NCBI GenBank assembly: GCA_016793585.1
Contig: JAEUJR010000032.1
Coordinates: 1 to 11,811, forward strand
Direction of reading: 5' to 3'
Length of the DNA stretch: 11,811 nt
Origin: Archangium sp.
GTDB lineage: Bacteria; Myxococcota; Myxococcia; Myxococcales; Myxococcaceae
The position numbers and the translations under genes were made by a program. Each line of letters starts with the position of its first letter. Position 1 is the stretch's first letter. The notes beneath the pieces are model-generated. The model had not been told where the DNA came from. It made no database searches and saw nothing but the letters and a program-made list of their open reading frames with translations. This document shows, piece after piece, positions 1-5,804 of the stretch.

Positions 1-180
1 CACCTGATGGACGAGGTGCAGCACACCCTGATGGAGAGCGCGACGCACTTTCGTCTCTGCGGGGTCGGCGAACGGGGCGATATGCTCGCGGGCGTCACCT
101 CCGCAGGCCGCACCTGCACGTTCACGGTACGCGGCGGCGAGAAGGTGCTGCTCCATGCCCCTTCCCTCGGGGAAGACTGA
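1..180 (+). CDS. C-terminal end of an unrecognised protein (5' end outside window)
   Basis: The first frame is open from base 1 to a TGA at 178-180, giving the last 59 residues of a protein that begins upstream of the window. The visible part alternates polar and hydrophobic residues, has two cysteines (in FRLCGVG and GRTCTF), and ends in a beta-like stretch before LHAPSLGED. There is no membrane segment or recognisable motif, and no function can be given. It is read in the same direction as the coiled-coil gene that starts 80 bases later. The call rests on the uninterrupted frame, GC-rich third positions and the lack of a better frame on either strand; a chance open frame of this length in GC-rich DNA is still possible. 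Confidence 0.5.
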   Translation, partial: HLMDEVQHTLMESATHFRLCGVGERGDMLAGVTSAGRTCTFTVRGGEKVLLHAPSLGED

Positions 181-260
181 CCGCGGGGCTTGCAGGCGAG
201 CCGTGGTGGCAGCTAATGGCCCACCCGCCGTCCCACCCAGTACCCGTCGAGGAAATACGC

Positions 261-1274
261 ATGTCATTGATCGTCATCACCGTCCTCCTGGCCATCGCGC
301 TGATCGCCAGTCTGGCCTTCAACATGGGCTTCTTCGGAGCGAAGGCCGCTCCCGCGAAGTCGAGCTCCAACGAGGCCGCGCCCCGCAACGACCGTCGTGA
401 CGACGACAGCGCCGCCCGCGCCAGCAAGCTCGAGAGCGAGCTCGACAAGAAGAAGAAGGAGCTCGACGAGGTGAAGAAGGCGCAGTCCGAGCTGAAGGAC
501 GAGCTCAAGGCCGCGAAGAAGAAGCTCTTCGACCAGCGCGAGACCGAGAAGGCCGGAGACGATCTCGTCAAGGCCCGCGCCGAGGTCGAGCGCCAGGCGT
601 CGATTCAGCTTGAGTCGACCCGTCAGGAGCTCTCGAACGCCCTCGCCGAGGTGCAGCGCCTGAAGAACGAGGCCGATCAGCGCGGGAAGAAGCGCGCCGA
701 GCAGCCGAAGCCCGCAGAGGCCGTCGAGGCGAAGGCTGAAGAGAAGCGTGAGCCGCCTCCGCCCGTGCAGCGCGTGATTCGCGAGCTGTCCGAGGCCGAG
801 AAGGAGAAGATGAACCGCCTCGAGCAGCAGTCGGCCCAGGACAAGAAGAAGGCCATCGAGCTGGCCGCCGAGCTGCGCAACGTGAAGGCCCGCATCGAGC
901 GTGAGAAGCGTGAAGCCCGCCGCGTGTACGAAGAAGGCAAGCTCGCCCGCGACAAGTTCCGCGCCGTCGAGATTCGCCTGAACCGCACCCTGCTCGAGAG
1001 CGATCTGCTCAAGCGCGCCATCTCTGACCTCGAGAAGAAGACGGGCACCAAGGCCGAGAAGGTCACCCTCACCGCGGAAGAGCTGGCGGCGAGCGATCAG
1101 ACCATGCGCGAGAAGCACAACGCCGAAGACAAGGCGTCGGAAGAGGCCATGGCCAAGCTCGAGGCCGCCGAGGCCACCAACCTCGAGGCGCCGGCAGCCG
1201 ATGCCGCGACCGCCACCGGCCCCGTGACCCCGTCGACCGAGACGCCCGCGCCGACCACCACGCCGACGGCCTGA
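261..1274 (+). CDS. Membrane-anchored coiled-coil protein, function unknown
   Basis: This encodes 337 residues. Residues 3-25 form one hydrophobic segment, best read as an uncleaved inner-membrane anchor. A charged linker follows, then heptad-rich Lys/Glu/Ala/Leu helices at about 54-145 and 175-260 separated by a Pro-rich break (PPPP near 165-168), and an Ala/Thr/Pro low-complexity tail from about 305. The start at 261 is chosen because GAGGAAA at 249-255 lies at ribosome-binding distance and the anchor begins directly after it. An in-frame ATG at 216 would add 15 residues with no clear binding site. The architecture resembles the TolA-like or SMC-like envelope coiled-coil proteins that are common in myxobacteria, but no conserved catalytic domain is visible. 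It could act as a structural or tethering protein at the membrane. This is inferred from composition only. Confidence 0.85.
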   Translation: MSLIVITVLLAIALIASLAFNMGFFGAKAAPAKSSSNEAAPRNDRRDDDSAARASKLESELDKKKKELDEVKKAQSELKDELKAAKKKLFDQRETEKAGDDLVKARAEVERQASIQLESTRQELSNALAEVQRLKNEADQRGKKRAEQPKPAEAVEAKAEEKREPPPPVQRVIRELSEAEKEKMNRLEQQSAQDKKKAIELAAELRNVKARIEREKREARRVYEEGKLARDKFRAVEIRLNRTLLESDLLKRAISDLEKKTGTKAEKVTLTAEELAASDQTMREKHNAEDKASEEAMAKLEAAEATNLEAPAADAATATGPVTPSTETPAPTTTPTA

Positions 1275-1298
1275 GTCTGCAGCCGAACGTCGTCACCT

Positions 1299-1329
1299 CG
1301 ACCCGGTCTCCTTCGCGGCGGCCGGGTCG
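1299..1329. terminator. Hairpin between convergent genes, possible bidirectional terminator
   Basis: CGACCCGG at 1299-1306 pairs with CCGGGTCG at 1322-1329, and two further pairs (one G-U) can form inside, leaving an 11-base loop. It sits 24 bases after the stop of the coiled-coil gene and 8 bases beyond the stop of the convergent MazF-like gene. Neither strand has a T-run after the stem, so it is not a classical intrinsic terminator; position is the main support. Confidence 0.45.
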
Positions 1330-1337
1330 TCGTGTCT

Positions 1338-1649
1338 TCAGGGCCGAAGTGACTCGACGAAGCGCAGGCCTGCCTCGAGCTCGGTCAGTCGTTGCGCCGA
1401 GATCGCTCCCACTCGAGCCCCAAGTCGCGCAAGCGGAACCTCGAGCGCGTGCGCGATGATCACGCTCTGCTTCGGCAGGCCGCCCTCACCTGCTTCGAGC
1501 AACACGTTGCCCGGCCCCTTCGCGCGCTGCAGGTTCGAGGTCACCATCGCCACGAGCACCGTCGCCCCGTTCAGGGCGAGCACGACGTGCGGGTGCGAGA
1601 TGTCTGGGGCATCGGCCGCGAGCCAGACGACGTCTCCCCGCTGAATCAC
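1338..1649 (-). CDS. PemK/MazF-family protein without a visible antitoxin
   Basis: This 103-residue protein has the layout of the PemK/MazF toxin fold: GDVVW at 5-9 (first strand), HPHVVLAL at 19-26, the VTSN loop at 36-39, and a basic QRAKGPGNVLL segment followed by a C-terminal helix. MazF proteins are sequence-specific endoribonucleases using an Arg (in RPAVV) and a Thr (in the TT/TS loop). Here the Thr/Ser is kept, but the position matching the Arg appears to be His19 (SHPHVV), so activity may be altered or lost. It begins with GTG at 1649, overlapping the TGA of the thioredoxin-like gene (GTGA), with GAGGCGAA upstream as a binding site. It is therefore the last gene of a four-gene operon. 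No small antitoxin-like gene adjoins it. The family call is from motifs; the residue comparison is from memory of E. coli MazF. Confidence 0.75.
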   Translation of the reverse strand: MIQRGDVVWLAADAPDISHPHVVLALNGATVLVAMVTSNLQRAKGPGNVLLEAGEGGLPKQSVIIAHALEVPLARLGARVGAISAQRLTELEAGLRFVESLRP

Positions 1650-2143
1650 TTCGCCTCGACCGCTTCGCGCACTTTGCGCTCGAGCTCCGACGGCGACACG
1701 ATGCCGCTGTACGCGGCGATCACCTGCCCCGACCGATCGAACAGCACCCGCGCAGGCAGCTCACGAATGGGCCCGAACGGCGTCTGGCCGCTGCGCAGGC
1801 GATCGTCTCCGACCAGCACCGGGTACCGCAGCTTGTACTCCTCGGCGAACGGCTCGAGCACGCGCCGGCCGTCGAGGTCCATTCCCACCAGCACCTGCTT
1901 GAAGCCCTTCGACCCGAAGTCGCGCTCGAGCTTGTCGAGGGTGGCGAGATCGGTGAGGCACGGGAAACACCAGGTCGCGACGAAGGTGACCAGCACCACG
2001 TTGCCGTTGAGCGCCGCGCGATCGAACCAGACGGTGCCCACCACGTCTTGCGGCAGCGTGCCGACGAAGACGTCTCGATGCGGCAGGCCCGTACCCGTGT
2101 GCGCACAGCCCGCGAGCAGCAGCAGCAGCGCCCAGCGCGTCAC
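1646..2143 (-). CDS. TlpA-like thioredoxin-fold lipoprotein
   Basis: This encodes 165 residues. MTRW, a run of hydrophobic residues and the lipobox LAGC (Cys13) predict a lipoprotein. The thioredoxin fold follows: VLVTFVATWCFPC with redox Cys59 and Cys62, a VGMDLDG strand, and the LPARVLFD segment whose Pro130 matches the cis-Pro loop. TlpA/ResA-type proteins reduce or exchange disulfides in the cell envelope, for example in cytochrome c maturation; which partner is served here is unknown. The GTG at 2143 is preferred because it overlaps the fur stop as GTGA and gives a compact lipoprotein signal with GGGGCAG upstream. A second in-frame GTG at 2182 would add 13 residues. Its own stop overlaps the MazF-like start. 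The active-site pair CFPC is a permitted but less usual TlpA variant. Confidence 0.85.
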   Translation of the reverse strand: MTRWALLLLLAGCAHTGTGLPHRDVFVGTLPQDVVGTVWFDRAALNGNVVLVTFVATWCFPCLTDLATLDKLERDFGSKGFKQVLVGMDLDGRRVLEPFAEEYKLRYPVLVGDDRLRSGQTPFGPIRELPARVLFDRSGQVIAAYSGIVSPSELERKVREAVEAK

Positions 2144-2604
2144 ACCTGCCCCGAGTCGACCGCCTTCTGACAATTCCGGCACAGGCCGTAGAGCTCCATC
2201 TTGTGCGAGGTCACGCGAAACCCGTGCTTCTTCGCCACCAGATCCTGCAGCTGCTCGATGCGATCGTTCTCGAACTCGATGATCGTTCCACAGCGCGTGC
2301 AGATCAGGTGGTCGTGGTGCTCGCGGCCGATCGCCGGCTCGTAGCGTGTCTGGCCGTCACCGAAGTTCTGAGCGTGGGCGAGGCCGCTCTCTCCGAGCAG
2401 CTTCATGGTGCGGTAGACCGTCGCGACCGAGACGCGCCGATCGTGCTCACGCACGCGGGCCCACAGCTGCTCCACCGAGAAGTGGCCATCGAGCTGGAAG
2501 AACGTCTCGAGGATCAGGTGACGCTGGCGCGTCGACTTGAGCCCCTTCTCCTTCATGAAGCGGTCGATGATCTCCTGCCGCCCGGCGCGGTCCGGCACGG
2601 TCAT
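2140..2604 (-). CDS. fur: Fur-family metal-responsive transcriptional regulator
   Basis: This 154-residue protein matches the Fur family along its whole length. An N-terminal winged-helix DNA-binding domain covers about residues 10-80, with the recognition helix region VSVATVYRTMKLL at 58-70. The C-terminal metal-binding and dimerisation domain begins with the signature HHDHLICTRCG at 96-106. The structural zinc ligands are CTRC (Cys102, Cys105) and CRNC (Cys142, Cys145); further candidate ligands are His41, Glu89, the His96/97/99 cluster and His134. Fur proteins use Fe(II) or another metal to repress promoters; the HHDH..CxxCGxxIEF stretch looks more like Fur than Zur or PerR, but metal choice cannot be settled by eye. 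ATG at 2604 overlaps the upstream stop (ATGA) with GGAAGG ahead of it; a GTG at 2622 would add six residues. It lies inside the operon and has no promoter of its own that I can see. Confidence 0.93.
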   Translation of the reverse strand: MTVPDRAGRQEIIDRFMKEKGLKSTRQRHLILETFFQLDGHFSVEQLWARVREHDRRVSVATVYRTMKLLGESGLAHAQNFGDGQTRYEPAIGREHHDHLICTRCGTIIEFENDRIEQLQDLVAKKHGFRVTSHKMELYGLCRNCQKAVDSGQV

Positions 2605-3158
2605 GGGAAGCGTTCCTTCCACTTCGCGCGCTCCGTTCCCAGATCAGCGCCGCCGTTCAAACGCACCAGCGCGTCGTGCGCCGCGGCGCGAACCACTGCC
2701 GAGGAGTCGTCGAGCAGGTCGACCAGCTTCGGCGCGTCGCCGATCGACTGCCGGTGCCCGATCACCTCGGCCGCCAGGGCCCGAACCCGTGTGTCGCGAT
2801 CGGTGAGCAGCGTCGACGGGGTCAGCCCCTCGACCGGGGCCACCACCTGCGGCAGCAGCAGCAGCATGAAGAACATCGCCGCCACGCCGATCTGCGAGAA
2901 CGCCTTGAAGGCCGAGTACCGCTTCGCCGCGACCAGCGACAGCCGGTAGGCCGCAAACCCGATGGCGAAGGCGAGAAACGCCCACGGAGCTACCCGGCTG
3001 ACCGGCTCGGGCGCGTTGGCGGTGCGCTGCGCCCAGAAGGCCAGCAGGGCAGACCCCACCAGCAGCGCATAGAGAATCAGCGGCAGAATGGGCCGCACCT
3101 TCATGCCAGCGACGTTGGGTTCTTCGCTGGTCGGTGGTGTGAGCGGTTGAGCGTTCAT
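2601..3158 (-). CDS. Three-helix membrane protein with HEAT-like C-terminal domain
   Basis: This encodes 185 residues. There is a short polar N-terminus, then three hydrophobic segments at about 22-43, 57-77 and 88-107, then a soluble tail. The tail at 118-168 reads as two HEAT-like helical repeats: RDTRVRALAAEVIGH, then PKLVDLLDDSSAVVRAAAHDALVRL, with the DxxxxVRxxAxxAL pattern typical of these repeats. HEAT repeats bind partner proteins, so this may be a membrane-anchored scaffold; no enzyme motif is seen. The start at 3158 has AAGGTG five bases upstream; longer in-frame starts to 3257 would run back into the divergent neighbour and lack hydrophobic or conserved features. It is the first gene of the operon containing Fur, the thioredoxin-like lipoprotein and the MazF-like protein, and its stop overlaps the fur start. 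Confidence 0.8.
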   Translation of the reverse strand: MNAQPLTPPTSEEPNVAGMKVRPILPLILYALLVGSALLAFWAQRTANAPEPVSRVAPWAFLAFAIGFAAYRLSLVAAKRYSAFKAFSQIGVAAMFFMLLLLPQVVAPVEGLTPSTLLTDRDTRVRALAAEVIGHRQSIGDAPKLVDLLDDSSAVVRAAAHDALVRLNGGADLGTERAKWKERFP

Positions 3159-3185
3159 TGACACCTTGTGGTGGAGGCTTATAGC
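3158..3185 (+). promoter_or_regulatory. Sigma-70-type promoter for the rightward gene at 3209
   Basis: A perfect -35 box TTGACA at 3158-3163 is followed, after 16 bases, by TATAGC at 3180-3185. This predicts transcription from about 3191, 18 bases before the ATG at 3209, with AAAGGG at 3198-3203 as the ribosome-binding site. The -35 box touches the first base of the divergent gene's start codon, so both directions are controlled from about 50 bases. On the other strand TATAAG (3183-3178) could be a -10 for the leftward operon, but it has no good -35. Confidence 0.5.
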
Positions 3186-3208
3186 CACCCGCGAACCAAA
3201 GGGCAGGC

Positions 3209-4375
3209 ATGAGTGGCTGGAAACGAAAGCGGCACCCGGACGATGTACCGACGCCAATCGCCGTGGCGGTGGCTGATTTTTGTCGACGGGCCAAGGCGCC
3301 CGCGTCTCCCGCGATCGTCCGCGAAGCGCTCGCGCTGCTGACCGACGAGCAGGACGTGCGGGTTCGCAGCATCACCGACGCCGAGCCCAAAGCGATTCCG
3401 CTCGGGCCGTTTGCGGTCGTCGATCTCGTGAAGGGCACTCCGGTGGGCACCGCCGCCGAGCGTCAAAGCTCGGGCTACTACGAGATGGCGCGCGTCGCGG
3501 CCGAGGATGAGGACGAGGTCGAAGCGCCGTCGGCCCCTGCGAAAGCGCCCGCCCCCAGGCCGTCTGCTCCGAAGCGCGCCGCGAACAAGCCGCGGGAGCC
3601 CAGGGTTCGACTGACCGTCGCTGAACGAATCGCGCCGAAGAAGCGTGTGCCAGGCCAGCAACAGGCCCGGCCCCGTCCTCAGCAGCCGCTCCCCGGCACC
3701 GCGTTTCTGCCGAAGCGAAACCTGCCCGCGCCCCGCGGCCGGTTCACGCGCCTCGACTCCTCCCGCAGCACCTACGAGGCGTTGCTGAAGGTCGAGTCGA
3801 GGGAGGCGCTCACGGCCATCGTCGAGCAGTCGGCCACCCGGTTTCACGTCTTCCAGACGCTCGAGCCGGGGTACTCGGGCCGCGCAGGTGCGCCGCTCAC
3901 GGTCGCCGACGTCGAAGGGGCCCTCACCCGCCACCAGCTGCTCGAGATCATCGCGCAGAAGGAGCGCGAGAAGATTCTCGCGGCCCTCACCGAAGCGCGC
4001 GGCTCGGCGCCGATCGCCGCCAAAGAGCTCGGCATCAAGATCGGCGAGCTCGACGCCCTCGTTCTAGACCTGCGGCTCAAGCGCGAAGCCAGCCAGATCA
4101 AGGAGCGCTTCGTTCGCGAAGCGCTCGACCCCGCCAACCTCTCGCTGCGCCTGACGCTGCTGGGCCGCCAGCGGTACCTGGCCGATCTGCAGATGGAGAA
4201 GCGCTTCACCGACGCGTTGACCCGCGACGTCACGAAGCTGCTCGACGACTCGGCCGAGGCTGCGACCTCGGTGCACGAGCTCGTCATGCTCACCGCGAAG
4301 AAATACGCCCTGGTGCCCGACTTGTTGAACCGCGCGGTCGACCGTCTGGGTCTCACGCGCCGCTACACGAGGTAA
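3209..4375 (+). CDS. Unrecognised basic/helical protein with possible helix-turn-helix segment
   Basis: I do not recognise this 388-residue protein. The N-terminus is basic (MSGWKRKRHP) and is followed by a small folded region to about residue 95. An Ala/Pro/Lys-rich, probably disordered linker runs over about 100-180, with an acidic patch EDEDEVE at its start. The C-terminal half (about 185-388) is mostly helical. In it, KILAALTEARGSAPIAAKELGIK at about 255-277 resembles the spacing of a helix-turn-helix (helix, GSAP turn, AAKELGI helix), and a second helical bundle follows. There is no signal peptide or membrane segment, so it is probably cytoplasmic. The ATG has AAAGGG five bases upstream and lies behind the promoter at 3158-3185. 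It is followed after 8 bases by the zinc ribbon gene, so the two are probably cotranscribed. A nucleic-acid-binding role is only a guess. Confidence 0.8.
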   Translation: MSGWKRKRHPDDVPTPIAVAVADFCRRAKAPASPAIVREALALLTDEQDVRVRSITDAEPKAIPLGPFAVVDLVKGTPVGTAAERQSSGYYEMARVAAEDEDEVEAPSAPAKAPAPRPSAPKRAANKPREPRVRLTVAERIAPKKRVPGQQQARPRPQQPLPGTAFLPKRNLPAPRGRFTRLDSSRSTYEALLKVESREALTAIVEQSATRFHVFQTLEPGYSGRAGAPLTVADVEGALTRHQLLEIIAQKEREKILAALTEARGSAPIAAKELGIKIGELDALVLDLRLKREASQIKERFVREALDPANLSLRLTLLGRQRYLADLQMEKRFTDALTRDVTKLLDDSAEAATSVHELVMLTAKKYALVPDLLNRAVDRLGLTRRYTR

Positions 4376-4383
4376 CTCCCGCC

Positions 4384-4746
4384 ATGCCCATCTACGAATA
4401 CCGATGCCAGAAGTGCGGTCACGATCTCGAGGTCATGCAGAAGATCTCCGACCCCGCCCCGGTGAAGTGCCCGTCGTGCGGCGCTGACAACAGCTTCGAG
4501 CGCCTCGTCAGCCGCACCAGCTTTCAGTTGAAGGGCGGCGGCTGGTACTCCGATCTGTACTCGTCGAAGAAGGACGGGAGCGGCGGTGGTGGCGCGTCGT
4601 CGTCGAGCTCGTCTTCGTCCTCCTCGTCCAGCGCGTCGACGTCGACGGCCGCAGCGCCGGCGTCGGGCAGCTCGACCGGCAGCGGCTCGTCCGGTGGTTC
4701 ATCGGGCAGCGGTGGGTCGACCCCTCCTGCCTCGAGCGCCGCGTGA
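4384..4746 (+). CDS. FmdB-family zinc ribbon protein with serine/glycine-rich tail
   Basis: The first 60 of 120 residues match the FmdB-type putative regulatory protein family: MPIYEYRCQKCGHDLE at the start, a zinc ribbon made of Cys8-x2-Cys11 and Cys29-x2-Cys32, then FERLVSRTSFQLKGGGWY. The family is widespread; some members were proposed to regulate formamidase or amidase genes, but its molecular role is not established. The remaining half is unusually long and low in complexity: 12 consecutive serines (72-83) written with mixed codons, then Ser/Gly/Thr/Ala/Pro to the end. The GAGGT just before the upstream stop can act as ribosome-binding site, 10 bases from the ATG. Its TGA overlaps the GTG of the next gene. 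Expected location is the cytoplasm. Confidence 0.88.
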   Translation: MPIYEYRCQKCGHDLEVMQKISDPAPVKCPSCGADNSFERLVSRTSFQLKGGGWYSDLYSSKKDGSGGGGASSSSSSSSSSSSASTSTAAAPASGSSTGSGSSGGSSGSGGSTPPASSAA

Positions 4747-5441
4747 AGCTGCTCCCTGGCGCGTTGGTGCTGCTCAGCGCGTGCGCGACGTCGCAGGTCT
4801 TCGTCCCGCCCGATCAAGCCTCCGCGCTCCAGCGCTCGTACACGGGCGAAGAGCGCTTCATGCGCATCGCCTTCTACGGCACGCCGTTCTTCGGCGACTC
4901 GACGAAGAAGCTGCTCTCGCCCGTCAGCCCCGATCAGCTGCGGTTGCTCAACAACCCCGACGGCTCGGCCGTCAGCCCCGGCCCCGCCGAGCGCGTCTTC
5001 ACGCCAGGCACGCCCGTTCGCATTCTGAAGGTCGAGTTCCCCACCGCCTACGCGATGAGCGAGCGCGTGCTCTACACCCCTCGCACGCTGGCCTGGGTCT
5101 ACCTCGACGTCGCTGGCGCCGCGAAGCAGAGCCCGCCGTACGTGCTCGTGCTGCGCCCGGGCCTCAAGGACGAGAACGAAGTGAAGACCGAGGTCGATCG
5201 CTACCTGTCGAAGGACGATCCCCGGCCGATGCTCGAGGGCTTCACCGAAGCGGTGCGCGCGGCCATCGGCGAGAAGAAGGCGATCGTCGACATGCCGGCC
5301 GACGCGCTCGAGATGGCGTGGGGCTACCCAGAGCGCAAGAAGCTCGAGCTCGACGGCAGCGTGAAGCAGGAGACCTGGAGCTACGCCGACGGAAAACGCT
5401 TGGCCGTGCTGCGCGATGGCCGTGTGACGCTGCTGAAGTGA
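4743..5441 (+). CDS. Unrecognised lipoprotein
   Basis: This encodes 232 residues. MKLLPGALVLLSAC is a short signal sequence with a lipobox ending at Cys14, so the mature protein should be lipid-anchored in the envelope. The rest has a mixed alpha/beta look with no motif I can name. Features include FMRIAFYGTPFFGD, a TPVRILKVEFPT strand, the aromatic TLAWVYLDVAG, and a C-terminal ETWSYADGKRLAVLRDGRVTLLK segment resembling small lipoproteins that report a gene-product-dependent beta strand pair. The GTG start overlaps the zinc ribbon stop (GTGA), so it is translationally coupled to it. Its stop lies only 8 bases from the 3' end of the convergent tRNA-Arg gene, leaving almost no room for a terminator. 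Confidence 0.82.
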   Translation: MKLLPGALVLLSACATSQVFVPPDQASALQRSYTGEERFMRIAFYGTPFFGDSTKKLLSPVSPDQLRLLNNPDGSAVSPGPAERVFTPGTPVRILKVEFPTAYAMSERVLYTPRTLAWVYLDVAGAAKQSPPYVLVLRPGLKDENEVKTEVDRYLSKDDPRPMLEGFTEAVRAAIGEKKAIVDMPADALEMAWGYPERKKLELDGSVKQETWSYADGKRLAVLRDGRVTLLK

Positions 5442-5449
5442 CCGAGAAG

Positions 5450-5523
5450 CACGCCCGGCGGGACTCGAACCCACGACCCCCGGCTTAGAAGGCCGGTGCT
5501 CTATCCAGCTGAGCTACGGGCGC
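5450..5523 (-). tRNA. tRNA-Arg (anticodon UCU)
   Basis: The minus strand folds as a 74-base cloverleaf. The acceptor GCGCCCG pairs with CGGGCGT (one G-U). The D arm is GCTC/GAGC; the anticodon stem CCGGC/GCCGG holds the loop CTTCTAA with anticodon TCT; the T arm carries TTCGAGT. The discriminator is G and CCA is not encoded. UCU reads the AGA codon, which is rare in GC-rich genomes. It lies 25 bases downstream of tRNA-Pro, presumably in one transcript. Confidence 0.96.
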
Positions 5524-5548
5524 GTACCTGCTGAACAAGAACTTCGAG

Positions 5549-5622
5549 TCGGGGTGGCCGGATTCGAACCGACGACCTTCTGCGCCCAAGGCAGACGCGC
5601 TACCAGACTGCGCTACACCCCG
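5549..5622 (-). tRNA. tRNA-Pro (anticodon UGG)
   Basis: The minus strand gives a 74-base cloverleaf. The acceptor CGGGGTG pairs with CACCCCG, the C1-G72 pair being typical of bacterial tRNA-Pro. The D arm is GCGC/GCGC; the anticodon stem TCTGC/GCAGA holds the loop CTTGGGC with anticodon TGG; the T arm carries TTCGAAT. The discriminator is A and CCA is not encoded. It is the first gene of the two-tRNA unit. A weak -35-like TTGACG lies upstream on the same strand at 5704-5699, without a convincing -10. Confidence 0.96.
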
Positions 5623-5804
5623 TGTGATGTGGGCGGGCCTTCTGGCCCACCTGCCGGTGACGCGCAAGCGTTGGAATCGCTGACCTGACCGTCCTCAACG
5701 TCAATCGTCGCGGGGACTTGTCTGAGAGACCGTCTTTGACCAAGTTCGCAAAAGCATGCGTTGTGGCCGGGCCGGCCCTCTTGCAACGTACGCTGGTGAT
5801 GCCG
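5623..5804. other. Divergent intergenic region between tRNA-Pro and the cytochrome lipoprotein gene
   Basis: No gene is supported in these 182 bases. Next to tRNA-Pro is a hairpin, GTGGGC (5629-5634) with GCCCAC (5645-5650). Leftward, TTGACG (5704-5699) is a possible tRNA -35. Rightward, TTGACC (5736-5741) is a possible -35 for the gene at 5805, but no good -10 follows either. An in-frame TTG at 5718 and ATG at 5799 are alternative starts for that gene. Confidence 0.3.

Noticed and set aside
264..1118. A 284-residue minus-strand Leu-rich open frame
   Set aside because: It is the antisense of the heptad-rich Lys/Glu/Leu coding sequence, which produces leucine-rich artefacts. The plus-strand gene has a binding site and membrane anchor.
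1392..2282. A 296-residue plus-strand open frame
   Set aside because: It is antisense to the MazF-like, thioredoxin and fur genes, has Ser/Arg-rich random composition and no motif.
4636..4649. CGTCGACGTCGACG palindrome in the zinc ribbon gene tail
   Set aside because: It arises from repeated Ser/Thr codons (TCG ACG) in a low-complexity coding stretch and needs no separate function.
4524..5474. A 316-residue minus-strand open frame
   Set aside because: It is antisense to the zinc ribbon and lipoprotein genes, with biased Arg/Ala/Asp composition and a start inside the tRNA-Arg gene.
4586..5488. A 300-residue plus-strand open frame
   Set aside because: It is very Arg-rich, lies in another frame across the zinc ribbon and lipoprotein genes, and ends in ARRDSNPRPPA, a translation of the tRNA-Arg T arm. 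The overlapped genes have clear motifs.
5450..5622. tRNA pair as a possible integration site
   Set aside because: No integrase, direct repeat of a tRNA 3' end or change in composition is visible on either side.
5485..5667. A 60-residue minus-strand open frame over the two tRNA genes
   Set aside because: Its peptide contains VAQSGSA, GRRFESGHPD and APVAQLDRAPAF, the well-known false translations of tRNA genes. Both tRNAs fold fully, so this is not a protein gene.
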